From Rhizobium sp. R634 (GTDB lineage Bacteria > Pseudomonadota > Alphaproteobacteria > Rhizobiales > Rhizobiaceae), in NCBI RefSeq assembly GCF_002211305.1, contig NZ_LOKW01000005.1, positions 1 through 64,000 on the forward strand: a stretch of 64,000 nt of DNA, given 5' to 3'. Position numbers and translations under genes: made by a program. Shown here piece after piece: positions 1 through 8,355 of this stretch. Under the pieces are notes generated by a model that worked only from the letters and a program-made list of their open reading frames with translations, was not told where the DNA came from and ran no database searches. Within the stretch, counting starts at the first letter, position 1. Each line of letters begins with the position of its first letter.

Positions 1-7
1 GCAACCA
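1..7 (+). tRNA. 3' end of tRNA-fMet (truncated by window edge)
   Basis: The first seven bases, GCAACCA, match the 3' acceptor end of alphaproteobacterial initiator tRNA, including the CCA tail. They are followed directly by a strong terminator. In rhizobia tRNA-fMet usually closes the rRNA operon after 5S, so the window probably begins at the end of an rrn operon. The call is supported by longer tRNA-fMet-like fragments further along (119-139 and 186-296). Only seven bases are visible, so identity is inferred from context and family knowledge. Confidence 0.6.
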
Positions 8-44
8 AACAAATAGCCCGCCTCGTGCGGGCTTTTTGTTTGGT
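4..44 (+). terminator. Long terminator hairpin after tRNA-fMet
   Basis: The inner stem AGCCCGC (15-21) pairs with GCGGGCT (27-33) around a 5-base loop and is followed by a T run. The flanks also pair: ACCAAACAAA (4-13) is complementary to TTTGTTTGGT (35-44). The full hairpin is therefore almost continuous from 4 to 44 and includes the CCA of the tRNA. The T/A-rich flanks make it potentially bidirectional. Confidence 0.8.
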
Positions 45-118
45 AACGGGTCGAGGAGTGAACGCCTCTTCAGGGGCCCGCAAGGAGGCAAAGCCGACGA
101 AGCGGGACAGAAAACCTC

Positions 119-139
119 CAAATCCTGCCCCCGCAACCA
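119..139 (+). pseudogene. tRNA-fMet 3' fragment (T-arm loop to CCA)
   Basis: These 21 bases, beginning CAAATCCTGCC and ending CCGCAACCA, match the T-loop, T-stem 3' strand, acceptor 3' strand and CCA of alphaproteobacterial tRNA-fMet as I know it. The 5' part of the tRNA is not preserved upstream. The stretch 45-118 holds only short hairpin-prone sequence with a weak resemblance to the tRNA 5' half. I read it as a decayed tandem copy, not a functional tRNA. Confidence 0.55.
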
Positions 140-185
140 ATCCTTTCCCTTCCCTAATATCTCCGAAAATAAAGACAGCAGTTAT

Positions 186-296
186 CGCGGGCGTGAAAGC
201 TTCGCTTCCACTGGCGATGGTAGCTCCTCGTCCTGCGGACCATAACCTGAAGGGTGAGCGTAGCGAACGCGGCAAAGCCTGAACCCGCAACCAAAC
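186..296 (+). pseudogene. Degenerate tRNA-fMet-like copy with inserted hairpins
   Basis: The segment starts CGCGGG like the initiator tRNA acceptor and ends CCCGCAACCA. In order between these lie GGTAGCTC (219-226, D-arm) and CATAACCTGAAGG (241-253, anticodon loop with CAT and the 3' anticodon stem). Extra short hairpins (GAAGC-like near 196-209 and GCGT/ACGC near 257-270) expand the unit to 111 bases, so it cannot fold as a normal tRNA. The same terminator as after the true tRNA follows at 301. Confidence 0.55.
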
Positions 297-300
297 AAAT

Positions 301-324
301 AGCCCGCCACACAGCGGGCTTTTG
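301..324 (+). terminator. Second copy of the tRNA-fMet terminator
   Basis: The stem AGCCCGC (301-307) pairs with GCGGGCT (314-320) and is followed by TTTT. Bases 287-308 repeat bases 1-22 exactly, but the outer complementary arm seen at 35-44 is lost here. This supports a tandem duplication of a tRNA-fMet plus terminator unit followed by decay. Confidence 0.7.
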
Positions 325-502
325 GCGTTATTGGATACCAACTTGCAGTCCTCCCAGCGCCTCAAGAACCCATCGTGAGCGAAGCCAGGCGGCAAGATGA
401 CCGCGGGGAAATTCGACGGCTGTTCCTGGCCTCACTGAAGACATTTTGTTTTGCCCGTGTTGCGTGTGCGATTTGCGCGGGGACGGTGGCGAGGGGCTGT
501 CG

Positions 503-1030
503 ATGAAGTTGAGGCCGTTGATATTTATCGTCGGAGCGGGGGCGGCGGCGATTGGGGGGATTGCTATTCTCGGCGGCGGCGCTGAGCCGCCGCTGCCTGC
601 CGATGTGAAGGCAGATGCCGTTCTCATCGACAAGACGAGCCATAGCCTGACGCTGTTCAGCGGCGGACAGGCGCTGCGAACCTATGCGGTTTCGCTGGGG
701 CGTGGCGGCCCTGAGGCGAAGACGCGGGAGGGGGACAACAGGACGCCGGAGGGCAATTACCGGATCGATGGGCGCAATCCGCGCAGCGCCTTCCACCTCT
801 CTCTTCACATCAGCTATCCCGATGCCCGGGATGTTGCCGCTGCTGCGGCGCGGGGCGAGAAGCCCGGCAGCGACATCATGATCCACGGCATCCGCAACGG
901 TCTTGGCTGGGTCGGCACTTTCCACCGCTGGGTGGACTGGACGGCCGGCTGCGTTGCCATCACCAATGTCGAGATGGAAGAGATCTGGCGGGTGGTGCCG
1001 GACGGTACGCCCGTTGAAATCAAGGGGTAA
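503..1030 (+). CDS. YkuD-family L,D-transpeptidase (YafK-like)
   Basis: The 175-residue protein has an N-terminal hydrophobic segment (about residues 5-24) that should act as a signal or membrane anchor, so the enzyme works in the periplasm on peptidoglycan. The YkuD catalytic signature is present: His128-Gly129, then Cys150 in TAGCVAITN. The spacing and the DNRTPEG motif (78-84) resemble the E. coli YafK subgroup, whose members act on peptidoglycan cross-links or lipoprotein attachment. I chose the ATG at 503 over upstream codons because it directly precedes the hydrophobic segment and follows a GAGGGG ribosome site. It is convergent with the glucose dehydrogenase gene. The exact reaction (cross-linking, anchoring or hydrolysis) is not determined. 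Confidence 0.8.
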   Translation: MKLRPLIFIVGAGAAAIGGIAILGGGAEPPLPADVKADAVLIDKTSHSLTLFSGGQALRTYAVSLGRGGPEAKTREGDNRTPEGNYRIDGRNPRSAFHLSLHISYPDARDVAAAAARGEKPGSDIMIHGIRNGLGWVGTFHRWVDWTAGCVAITNVEMEEIWRVVPDGTPVEIKG

Positions 1031-1098
1031 GCGCCGATGATAGCGGCGAGCTTGTCCGGCACGGGTTCCCACGCCTGCCGGACAGTACGCGGCCGATC

Positions 1099-3411
1099 TC
1101 AGTTTTTTAGGGCAAAGGCGAGAACGTAGTCTCCGACATCCTTTGAATAGGGCGCCCCGCCGACTGAAATCACGACATATTGCTTGCCTGTCTTCGGCGA
1201 GACGTAGGTCATCGGTGTCGCGCTCGAGCCGACGGGTAGGGGATATTTCCAGAGCTCCGAACCGTTCTCGGCATCATAGGCGCGGATGTAATAATCCTGG
1301 AAGCCGGCGAAGAAGACAACGCCGCCGGCGGTTGCCGATGTGCCGGCATAACTCGGCAGGCCCATCGGCATCGGCAGATTGGTCTTGATCTTGAACGGTC
1401 CGAGCTCTTCGGCGGTCCCGGCCGGAACCTGCCATGCGATCTTGTGGGTGTTGAGATCGACGGCCGTCACCGTGCCGAACGGCGGTTGCGTGCAGGGGAC
1501 GCGGAGCCTCGAGGTCCACATCTCGGTTTTCATGCCATAGGGTGTGCCGCGCTGCGGGGCGGAGGGGCCGTGGGCGGTCGTGGTCAAGGCAAAGTCGACA
1601 TAGTCGTTGCGCGGAACGAGCGCGAAAATGCTCGGCACGCGGATATCGTTCAGGAAGACCCGGTTGTTGGGCAGGTCGACGGAGACGCTTCCCCAGTTGA
1701 GACCGCCCAGATTTCCGGGCTGCTGGATCGTCGGTTGGATGCCGATCGGGGTGAAATCGCCGTCGTAGCGCATCTTTCGATAGGCGATGCGGCAGGCCAA
1801 CTGGTCGAACATCGTCAGGCCCCAGGCCGTCTGTTCGGTCACGCGCTCCGCGCCGATCGTCGGCATGCCGACGGAATAGGGTTGGGTCGGAGACAGTTTT
1901 TCATCCGGCGCGCCTCCTTGCTGCGGCACCGGCTTCTCCTGGACCTCGGCAAGCGGGGCGCCGGTCTGGCGGTTGAGCAGAAACAGTTGCCCTCGCTTGG
2001 TGGTCTGCAAGAGGGCGGGCACCGTGCCGCCATTGCCGTCCGGCAGGTCGATCAGAGCCGGTTGGGCCGGCAGGTCATAGTCCCAGATATCGTGATGCAC
2101 GGTCTGGAATTTCCACCGTTCCCGGCCCGTCGTCACATCGAGCGCAACCAGGGTCGCGTTATATTGGTCGGCGAAAGCGGGGCGATTGACGCCGTAATAA
2201 TCCGGCGTGGTGTTGCCGAGCGGCGCATAGATGAGGCCGAGCTTGTCGTCGAAGGCGGCCGTGGTCCACATGTTGGGGGTGGCCCGCGTGTAGGTTTGGC
2301 CCTCGGGCGGAAGCTTGGTGATCTCAGGGTTGCCGAGATCCCACGCCCATTCGAGCTCGCCGGTGACGACGTTGAAGGCGCGGATGACGCCGGAGGGCTC
2401 GCCGACCTCCTGATTGTCGGTGACCCAGCCGCCGATGACGATCAGATCGCGGGCGATCAGCGGCGCCGATGTCTGGAAATAATAGCCTGTCTTGACCTCG
2501 CCCATGCCCTGGGAAAGCTGAACGGTGCCATTGTCACCGAAGCCCCTGCACGGCGCTCCGGTTCTGCTGTCTATCTCCAGCAGGCGGGCATCGATCGTCG
2601 TCTGCACCAGGCGCTCGTTGCAGAGACCGTCGGCCGATTGAGCCTCCGCCGGCATCTTATAGTAACCGAGGCCGCGGCAGCGCTGCCAATAGGGCGCCGC
2701 CGCCTTGGGATCGAAGGTCCAGCGTGGCCTGCCGGTATCCGCATCGAGCGCTGCAATCACGTTGGTCGGCGTGCAGGTGTAAACAGTATCGCCGATCTGC
2801 AGCGGCGTGTTCTGATCGGCGCCCTCGCTCTTTCCGGTGCGAGAGGTCCAGGCGAGATCCAGCGTGGAAACATTGGCGCGGTTGATCTGATCGAAGGGAG
2901 AGTAGCGATCTCCTGCCGTGGTGCGGCCGTAGGATGTCCAGTCAGCCGGCGCATTGTCGCCCGTGGCGGTCTTATAGGCGGGAATGTCGACCGAAGGGCG
3001 AATGACCCCATGCGGCGTGAAAGCGAGGCTGAAACCGCCGACGAACAGGATTGCTGCGACCAGTGCGCCGCCATAGGAGAGCCTGCGACTGACCGTCGGG
3101 CAAAGCGACGGGGCAAAGAGAAGCGCAAAGCCTGCCAGCGCCAGAGGGGACATCAGCCGCGCGAAGAGCGCCCAGAAATTGAAGCCGGACTCCCACAGCG
3201 CCCAGGGAACGGTGAAAATGGCGACAAGCAGGACGATCAGGCTGCCCGAAGCCTTCCGGCGCCACAGCAGCAAGGCGCCAGCCAGATAGGCAAGGCCGGC
3301 GAGTGCGTAATAGGGCGAGCCGCCGAGGCTGAGCAGCCAGATGCCGGCCCCCGCCAATCCCAATCCGATAAAGGCGAGAACACTACAGAAAAGCATGGCA
3401 AGAAATTTCAT
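1099..3411 (-). CDS. gcd: Membrane-bound PQQ-dependent glucose dehydrogenase
   Basis: The 770-residue protein is close in length to E. coli Gcd (796). The first 150 or so residues form several membrane helices, and the rest is the quinoprotein beta-propeller facing the periplasm. It oxidises glucose to gluconolactone and passes electrons to ubiquinone. The start at 3411 follows AGGAG at a good distance; longer upstream reading is unlikely. No pqq biosynthesis genes are visible here, and some rhizobia are known to make the apoenzyme and depend on external PQQ. Its neighbours (transpeptidase, acyltransferase) give no pathway context, so it looks like a stand-alone gene. Confidence 0.9.
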   Translation of the reverse strand: MKFLAMLFCSVLAFIGLGLAGAGIWLLSLGGSPYYALAGLAYLAGALLLWRRKASGSLIVLLVAIFTVPWALWESGFNFWALFARLMSPLALAGFALLFAPSLCPTVSRRLSYGGALVAAILFVGGFSLAFTPHGVIRPSVDIPAYKTATGDNAPADWTSYGRTTAGDRYSPFDQINRANVSTLDLAWTSRTGKSEGADQNTPLQIGDTVYTCTPTNVIAALDADTGRPRWTFDPKAAAPYWQRCRGLGYYKMPAEAQSADGLCNERLVQTTIDARLLEIDSRTGAPCRGFGDNGTVQLSQGMGEVKTGYYFQTSAPLIARDLIVIGGWVTDNQEVGEPSGVIRAFNVVTGELEWAWDLGNPEITKLPPEGQTYTRATPNMWTTAAFDDKLGLIYAPLGNTTPDYYGVNRPAFADQYNATLVALDVTTGRERWKFQTVHHDIWDYDLPAQPALIDLPDGNGGTVPALLQTTKRGQLFLLNRQTGAPLAEVQEKPVPQQGGAPDEKLSPTQPYSVGMPTIGAERVTEQTAWGLTMFDQLACRIAYRKMRYDGDFTPIGIQPTIQQPGNLGGLNWGSVSVDLPNNRVFLNDIRVPSIFALVPRNDYVDFALTTTAHGPSAPQRGTPYGMKTEMWTSRLRVPCTQPPFGTVTAVDLNTHKIAWQVPAGTAEELGPFKIKTNLPMPMGLPSYAGTSATAGGVVFFAGFQDYYIRAYDAENGSELWKYPLPVGSSATPMTYVSPKTGKQYVVISVGGAPYSKDVGDYVLAFALKN

Positions 3412-3607
3412 GGATCTCCTCATCCAATGTGCTGTCCGATCGCCAGTTCTCATCTCCAGCTTCGTTTCGGGAGGGCCGCTCGTCCAATTTTTAACTGATG
3501 TACCTCTGGTCACTGACACGTGCCGCCGAGCCGGCAATGATGCCGCAGTCGTTCTGCGGCAGCAGCCTGCCAATCCAATTGCGTCGATACTTCTGAAAGG
3601 GGCACAG

Positions 3608-4717
3608 ATGTTTCTCGGGGAAAAGCTTGATCTGGCGAACGGGCGTCCGACAGGATTCGACTACATGCGATTACTGTTAGCTTTTTCAGTGCTTTGGATA
3701 CATACGGCGCGCGTCACATATGGCGATGACCTGTTTCTCTGGGAGTCGCCCTTCAGACCCTTCATCAAATCAGTGCTGCCCATGTTCTTTGTCCTGAGCG
3801 GGTTCCTGGTGGCTGGCAGTCTTGAACGATCGAAGACATTGATTTCCTTCCTGGGCAACCGGTTTATCCGGATCTATCCGGCTCTTACGGTAGAGGTATT
3901 GCTGGCTGCCTTTATACTCGGAGCGATCTATACAGAGTATGACCTGAGTGACTACTTCACCGATCCGCAGTTCTTTACCTATCTGATGAATGTCACTGGC
4001 CATATTCACTTCAATCTTCCGGGCGTGTTCCTCGACAATCCCGACGCCGCGATGGTGAACGGACAGCTCTGGACGGTGCCTTTCGAGCTCGAATGCTACA
4101 TCGTGATCGCCGCGCTCTTCCTGCTCGGCGTCGTCAGGCGGCGCGTGATTGCCCTCATCGTAACGCCGGCGCTGATCATAGCCTTCGCTCTCGCCCGCTA
4201 CTGGAAGCACGGCAGCGGCTGGGCCGATATGCCCACCACTGCATCGGGCAATCTCCTCATTTGCGCTTTTCTCGTCGGGGTGACCTTTTATCTCTACAGG
4301 GATAGGGTTCTCTGGGATGTCAGGATATTCCTGGCCTCTGTGGCACTCATCCTCGGCGCTTACTGGTTCACATCCCTAGGGGATTTCGTTGCCATTCCCG
4401 CCATGGGATATGTCACGGTCTTCCTCGGCCTGACATCGCCCGCCAAACTCGGCATCCTGCGCGGGGCCGATTATTCCTACGGCGTCTTCCTCTATGGCTA
4501 TCCGATCCAGCAGGCCTTCGTGGCACTCGGGCCTTGGGCGCATAATTGGTGGCTGAACGGCATCGTCTGCAGCGTCATTGCCACCGGCTTTGCCGCCGTT
4601 TCGTGGAGATACATCGAAAAGCCGGCATTGAAATTGCGCAAACAGGTGACCTGGCTCGAAAACCTTCGGCTGCAATACGGCACGAAACGGGAATTGGCCG
4701 GCGCGATCTCGAAATAG
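3608..4717 (+). CDS. Acyltransferase family 3 membrane protein (OafA/ExoZ type)
   Basis: The 369-residue integral membrane protein has about ten predicted helices. The family signature is visible: Arg21 and His32 in the first helix region (FDYMRLLLAFSVLWIH) and LWTVPFELECY from about residue 154. Such proteins move acetyl or other acyl groups onto exported polysaccharide or lipid-linked sugars. The start at 3608 follows an AAAGGGG ribosome site. It is divergent from gcd and lies just left of the polysaccharide locus, so it may decorate that polymer (inference). A clear terminator follows at 4765. Confidence 0.8.
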   Translation: MFLGEKLDLANGRPTGFDYMRLLLAFSVLWIHTARVTYGDDLFLWESPFRPFIKSVLPMFFVLSGFLVAGSLERSKTLISFLGNRFIRIYPALTVEVLLAAFILGAIYTEYDLSDYFTDPQFFTYLMNVTGHIHFNLPGVFLDNPDAAMVNGQLWTVPFELECYIVIAALFLLGVVRRRVIALIVTPALIIAFALARYWKHGSGWADMPTTASGNLLICAFLVGVTFYLYRDRVLWDVRIFLASVALILGAYWFTSLGDFVAIPAMGYVTVFLGLTSPAKLGILRGADYSYGVFLYGYPIQQAFVALGPWAHNWWLNGIVCSVIATGFAAVSWRYIEKPALKLRKQVTWLENLRLQYGTKRELAGAISK

Positions 4718-4764
4718 GTTCCCCGGTACCGCCGCCAACTTCATCGCAATTGTCAGAGATCAGC

Positions 4765-4795
4765 AGGGCTCGCCATCACGGCGAGCCCTGTTTCG
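4765..4795 (+). terminator. Rho-independent terminator after acyltransferase
   Basis: A perfect 10-bp stem, AGGGCTCGCC (4765-4774) with GGCGAGCCCT (4780-4789), encloses a 5-base loop and is followed by GTTTCGTT. The rest of the gap 4718-5048 shows no other gene. Confidence 0.8.
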
Positions 4796-5048
4796 TTGCG
4801 CTTGGATGATTGCACAGATGAGGTTCTCTCAGCAGGCAGATCTGCCGGTTGGGAATGCTGAGGACGTCTTCTCGGGATGAATAGTCGACTATCTCAAAGG
4901 TGGTTTGATCGACCTGTTCATTCGGCTTAGCAATATTTTAACAATAACCGATAAAATACTTTGATCGAACTTCGTTTCGACTTTGGCTTTTTGTCGTGCC
5001 GTTGAGGGCTGGCGGAAGCTTGAAGGAGGCGTGAAGAGAGGGGTAACA

Positions 5049-5348
5049 ATGCTGAAGAGCGCGCTTATCGTGGTCGCCGTCTCCATTGCCGCCGGAGCGA
5101 CCATTCGCGCCTGGGCTTTCGCAATTTTTGCATTTTTTCTAATGGCTGCCTTCGGCGTCGTGATCCTGCTGAAGGGCTCTTCGCTGACGGAAGGGATCGT
5201 TTCCTCCCTCAAGCTGCTTGTGCTGATGGAGATCTGCTATCTCGCGGGCCTCTTCGCCTTCTCCCTTTGGGGGCATAGTCAAAGGCGCCGGAAAAAGAAC
5301 GCCATTGCCGACCGTTCGCATGCGACAGGCAAACGTCCGCACGGGTAG
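5049..5348 (+). CDS. ExoX-like small membrane protein, copy 1
   Basis: The 99-residue protein is mostly hydrophobic, with about three membrane segments (roughly 4-20, 24-42, 52-72), and ends in a basic Arg/Lys-rich tail. It is a clear paralogue of the 99-residue protein at 9706-10005: SIAAGATIRAWAFAIFAF here against SIVAGASIRAWAFVIFAF there, and LVLMEICYLAGLF against LVLMEIGYLSGVF. Size, topology and position beside an ExoY-like gene recall ExoX/PsiA, small membrane proteins that lower exopolysaccharide synthesis post-translationally by acting on ExoY. That role is inferred. The ATG at 5049 follows GAGAGGGG; the gene converges on the exoY-like gene. Confidence 0.55.
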   Translation: MLKSALIVVAVSIAAGATIRAWAFAIFAFFLMAAFGVVILLKGSSLTEGIVSSLKLLVLMEICYLAGLFAFSLWGHSQRRRKKNAIADRSHATGKRPHG

Positions 5349-5396
5349 GGCCATCTCACCTATACGATAAGCGAGCTGGTCTTGCGGGACATTTTT

Positions 5397-6035
5397 TCAG
5401 GAGTCCAGCCTCGGCAATAGAGCGTGCCGGGAGATGAGGGCGGAAAGGGTCTTTCCCAGGATCACGAAATCCCAGGCGAGCGTCCAGTTGGACAGGTATT
5501 CGATATCGAGGGAAAGCCCGTTCTGGTAGCTGGGTTCGCCGCGCCCGCCGGTCTGCCAATGGCCGGTCAGGCCAGGACGGAGCGACATATAGGCATAGGC
5601 ATGTTCGCCATACCGTAGCAGTTCTTCCCCAGTGACGGCGCGGGGGCCGACCAGGCTCATTCGACCCAGCAACACATTGATCAATTGCGGAAGCTTATCG
5701 AGGCTCGATCTCCTCAGGATATCGCCGACGATGGTGACATGCGGGTTTGGCGTCGCGTCGGCTCTTGTCGTGCGAAACTTGAGGCAACAGAACTCTCTTC
5801 CCTTATAACCAACCCGAAGATGGCGATTGAAAACAGGCCCGCCGTCACTTAGCGTGACGATAATTGCCGCCAACAGAAACAACGGCGCCAGAAGTAACAA
5901 GAGGCTAGCCGCAACGACGATGTCCAATGCGCGCTTCAGAATTCTGCTGATCGTATGGGATTGTGACGAGTTGGGGGCCTTGGCAAAGTCCCGCCAAGGT
6001 TCGCTGGCATCGATCCCCTGATTTTTTCCCGCCAT
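5397..6035 (-). CDS. ExoY-like initiating sugar transferase, probably inactive
   Basis: The 212-residue protein is a single-domain bacterial sugar transferase of the ExoY/PglC class, which loads the first sugar phosphate onto undecaprenyl phosphate. One re-entrant membrane segment (about 37-62) is followed by the catalytic core. Compared with the intact paralogue at 15861-16562, two defects stand out. The catalytic Asp-Glu dyad reads Asp113-Lys114 (Lys codon at 5694-5696). About 24 residues are missing between CLKFRT and the VGDILRR motif. The Pro-Arg of MSLVGPRA remains. I chose the start at 6035, preceded by GGAG; upstream codons have no ribosome site. It may be a pseudoenzyme or may bind partners only. 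Confidence 0.75.
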   Translation of the reverse strand: MAGKNQGIDASEPWRDFAKAPNSSQSHTISRILKRALDIVVAASLLLLLAPLFLLAAIIVTLSDGGPVFNRHLRVGYKGREFCCLKFRTTRADATPNPHVTIVGDILRRSSLDKLPQLINVLLGRMSLVGPRAVTGEELLRYGEHAYAYMSLRPGLTGHWQTGGRGEPSYQNGLSLDIEYLSNWTLAWDFVILGKTLSALISRHALLPRLDS

Positions 6036-6487
6036 CCGTGTCTCCGTTACATATTCGCAGAAAGCACAGCCAAAGCTTGTTTTAATGCAGATATCATGTC
6101 TGTGACCATGGTCATATCCTATGGTAAATTCTTCGCTCATAAAAGTAATCAATTGGATATTTAAAGTATTGCCTATGGCATGCGAAGCGACTTGCGGATA
6201 TTCCTGGGTGCTTTTCGTTTGTTAAGGTTACTTAGAGGACATTGTTGGATCGAATGTTATCGCTAGCTGGTCGATAGGAATTGTATAAATTGTCGCGCCG
6301 CCTTCTACGGTTTTCCTGTAGATAGAATTCGATTCGGTTATTATTATATATAAATATGAGCAATCGTCATTTTTATGTATAGTTTCAGCACGGGAACTTT
6401 ATCTTATTATTGTTTGACTTTGCAATCTAACCGATTAGGAATGTCGCTGCTGAAAATAAATTAAGTAGTCTGCGTGAGGTTGCGCGT
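6036..6487. promoter_or_regulatory. AT-rich divergent promoter island, copy 1
   Basis: This 452-base gap between the divergent exoY-like and crp-like genes is far richer in A and T than its surroundings, especially 6300-6470. A TTGACT -35 candidate lies at 6414-6419 with a weak -10 (TAGGAA) at 6436-6441, reading toward the regulator. AT-rich islands of this kind are typical targets of the Ros/MucR family that controls rhizobial exopolysaccharide genes (inference). I see no gene inside it. Confidence 0.45.
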
Positions 6488-7234
6488 ATGGACGGGGTAA
6501 TTAATATCAGAGCAGACAGGACTGGCGGGAGCGCGGCGCGTATAGGCGAAGCGGTTACTTCAGGAGCTGGACGTATCGAATACGGCGGCAGGGCCGATCT
6601 GGATCACGAATTCCCGTTTTGCCGGACAAGTGTTCGGAAGTTTCGCCGAGGCGAAGTTATTGCCGGCGCCGGCGTCCTCATCGATATGTTCGCCCGCGTC
6701 CAGCGCGGAATGGTGAGTGCAAGCACGCCGCTTCCCGATGGGCGCGAGTTCATCGTCGAGATCATTCCGAAGGGCGGGTTGATCGGCGAACTGGAAGTGT
6801 TGCGCAAACAGTCGCTCAGCCTCGAATATAGAGCCTCTTCGGATTGCGAGCTGCATTTCTTCGACGGCCGCCTGCTCAGGGAATTGTGTGCCAACGACCA
6901 GCAATTTCAGGTGAAGATCCTGTCGAAGGCGCTGGCTCGAGCTTCCGAACTCGAACTGCGTCTCATTTCCAACGCCGGCTCCAGCCTGAAGCAGAGACTG
7001 GCCCGGACGCTGCTGCGTCTTTCCGCCGTTTACAAAACGGAGGCGGGCAATAGCGGCGACGAGCTCTTGATTTCCCAAAATGATCTCGCCGCGACGCTGC
7101 CGGCGTCGCGTGAAAAGGTCAATCAGTGCCTGAGGCGCTTGCGCGAGAGCAAGGTGCTCGACGGGACGCAGGGTAAAATCCGAATTCTCAATCGCAAGGT
7201 GCTGGAAGCCTATGCCGAGGGTGCGGCTGCCTGA
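6488..7234 (+). CDS. Crp/Fnr-family transcription regulator, copy 1
   Basis: The 248-residue protein has an effector-binding beta-roll (about 40-130), a dimer helix (about 140-180) and a Crp-type winged helix with the recognition segment SQNDLAATLPASREKVNQ (196-213). The phosphate-cassette Gly100-Glu101 is kept, but the residue aligned with Arg82 of E. coli CRP is Leu110, so cAMP binding is doubtful. There is no Fnr-type cysteine cluster. A paralogue at 17020-17757 is nearly identical in the DNA-binding helix, so the two probably share target sites. It is divergent from the exoY-like gene across an AT-rich island, suggesting local control of polysaccharide genes. Confidence 0.85.
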   Translation: MDGVINIRADRTGGSAARIGEAVTSGAGRIEYGGRADLDHEFPFCRTSVRKFRRGEVIAGAGVLIDMFARVQRGMVSASTPLPDGREFIVEIIPKGGLIGELEVLRKQSLSLEYRASSDCELHFFDGRLLRELCANDQQFQVKILSKALARASELELRLISNAGSSLKQRLARTLLRLSAVYKTEAGNSGDELLISQNDLAATLPASREKVNQCLRRLRESKVLDGTQGKIRILNRKVLEAYAEGAAA

Positions 7235-7273
7235 GGCGTTATTGCAGAATGAAGTAGCCGAAAAACCCTATAC

Positions 7274-7297
7274 ACCCGCCGTCCGGCGGGTTTCTTA
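7274..7297. terminator. Terminator between convergent crp-like and GT2 genes
   Basis: The stem ACCCGCC (7274-7280) pairs with GGCGGGT (7285-7291) around a 4-base loop and is followed by TTCTTAT. An A-rich stretch precedes it, so it could serve both converging genes. Confidence 0.7.
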
Positions 7298-7332
7298 TGG
7301 AATGGATTGGAAACTTGCGTTGAAGAATTGCT

Positions 7333-8355
7333 TCAGACTTCGCTCTCCGAAGCATTCCTCCAGTATTTCCAGCCTTCGCCCTGGATCAATCCGTGATCGG
7401 ACAGATCCTTCCAGCTTCTGTAGGTGCCGGTGTCGTCATACACGAAGTGATCCATCTCCTTGGCCGAGGAATAGACCGTATATTCTTCCGTATGCTGCGA
7501 CCGGTGCGCGGCATCGGCGACCTTGTGCACGAAGGTCGACAGGAATTTGAAATGCAGGAGCGCGCCCGATACACCGGGCGCGCCGCGCATATCGCCCAGA
7601 TTGAGGGCAAGCGGCCAGACCTGGTGCGACGACTTCAGAAACAGGCGTTCGCCATCCACATAGACCAACGGGATCTTGTTGAGGGCGGGGCCGTCCCAGA
7701 TCCTGTCCTGGAAGTAGACGCGCCCGCGAACGCCGCCCTTGATCCATATCGTCCAGTTGCTCTCGTCGAAATGCGCGACATAGCCGGACCGGTCGAAAAG
7801 ATTGCAGATCTCGAGCGGGTTCCGGCCGGGCTCGCATATGTTTTCGAGGACCGGATGGGGGCTGTACATGTCGATCATGACGGAACGGAGGGAATGGCCG
7901 CCCATGGAATCGATGTAAGTGGTCAATTGGTCGATCGGCCGGGTATCGCAATGCGGATAGACCAGAAACTCATCCGCATCGACATAGAGGACCCACTTGT
8001 CCCGGCAGTGGCGGTTGATGACTTCGTTGATCCAGTCGTTCCCGAATCTGGCCGCCTTGTAGGAGCCGTGGGCGGAAAGAAGAGAGACATCCTCGAAGCC
8101 GGAGAGCAACTCGATCGTGCCGTCGGTCGAGCCGTTGTCGATGCATATGAAGTGCTCGAAGCCGAGATCGCGGTAATATTGCAGGAAGAACGCCAGCCGG
8201 TGTCCCTCGTCGCGGATGACGCATATGACGACGTGGCGCGCCTGCTTGAGCCCGTTGCGCAGCAGGTCGTAGCGAAGCTGCCGGGCCTTAAGCGACCGGC
8301 GCAAGCGGGCTTTTACATAATGGGAGATGCTGGCGACGGAAGCCCTATAACCCAT
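7333..8355 (-). CDS. Family 2-type glycosyltransferase
   Basis: The 340-residue protein has a GT-A fold. Visible motifs are the nucleotide-sugar region IDNGSTDGT (72-80) and the metal-binding DADEF (126-130). The HVVICVIRDEG opening (41-51) is typical of the cytosolic GT2_4 subgroup. It would add one sugar to the lipid-linked repeat unit; donor and linkage are unknown. I chose the ATG at 8355, which follows GGGGGAGA. A longer frame starts at 8529 and overlaps the upstream stop as ATGATGA, but its first 58 codons do not look like protein. It is probably co-transcribed with the GT8 gene upstream. Confidence 0.8.
   Translation of the reverse strand: MGYRASVASISHYVKARLRRSLKARQLRYDLLRNGLKQARHVVICVIRDEGHRLAFFLQYYRDLGFEHFICIDNGSTDGTIELLSGFEDVSLLSAHGSYKAARFGNDWINEVINRHCRDKWVLYVDADEFLVYPHCDTRPIDQLTTYIDSMGGHSLRSVMIDMYSPHPVLENICEPGRNPLEICNLFDRSGYVAHFDESNWTIWIKGGVRGRVYFQDRIWDGPALNKIPLVYVDGERLFLKSSHQVWPLALNLGDMRGAPGVSGALLHFKFLSTFVHKVADAAHRSQHTEEYTVYSSAKEMDHFVYDDTGTYRSWKDLSDHGLIQGEGWKYWRNASESEV

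Noticed and set aside
36..300. Possible split tmRNA or other structured ncRNA at the left end
   Set aside because: No tag-peptide frame or tmRNA core was found; the conserved pieces match tRNA-fMet and its terminator instead.
1444..3498. Long open frame antisense to glucose dehydrogenase
   Set aside because: High-GC antisense artefact; composition is Arg/Gly/Asp-rich without domain features, and the opposite strand encodes a clear Gcd.
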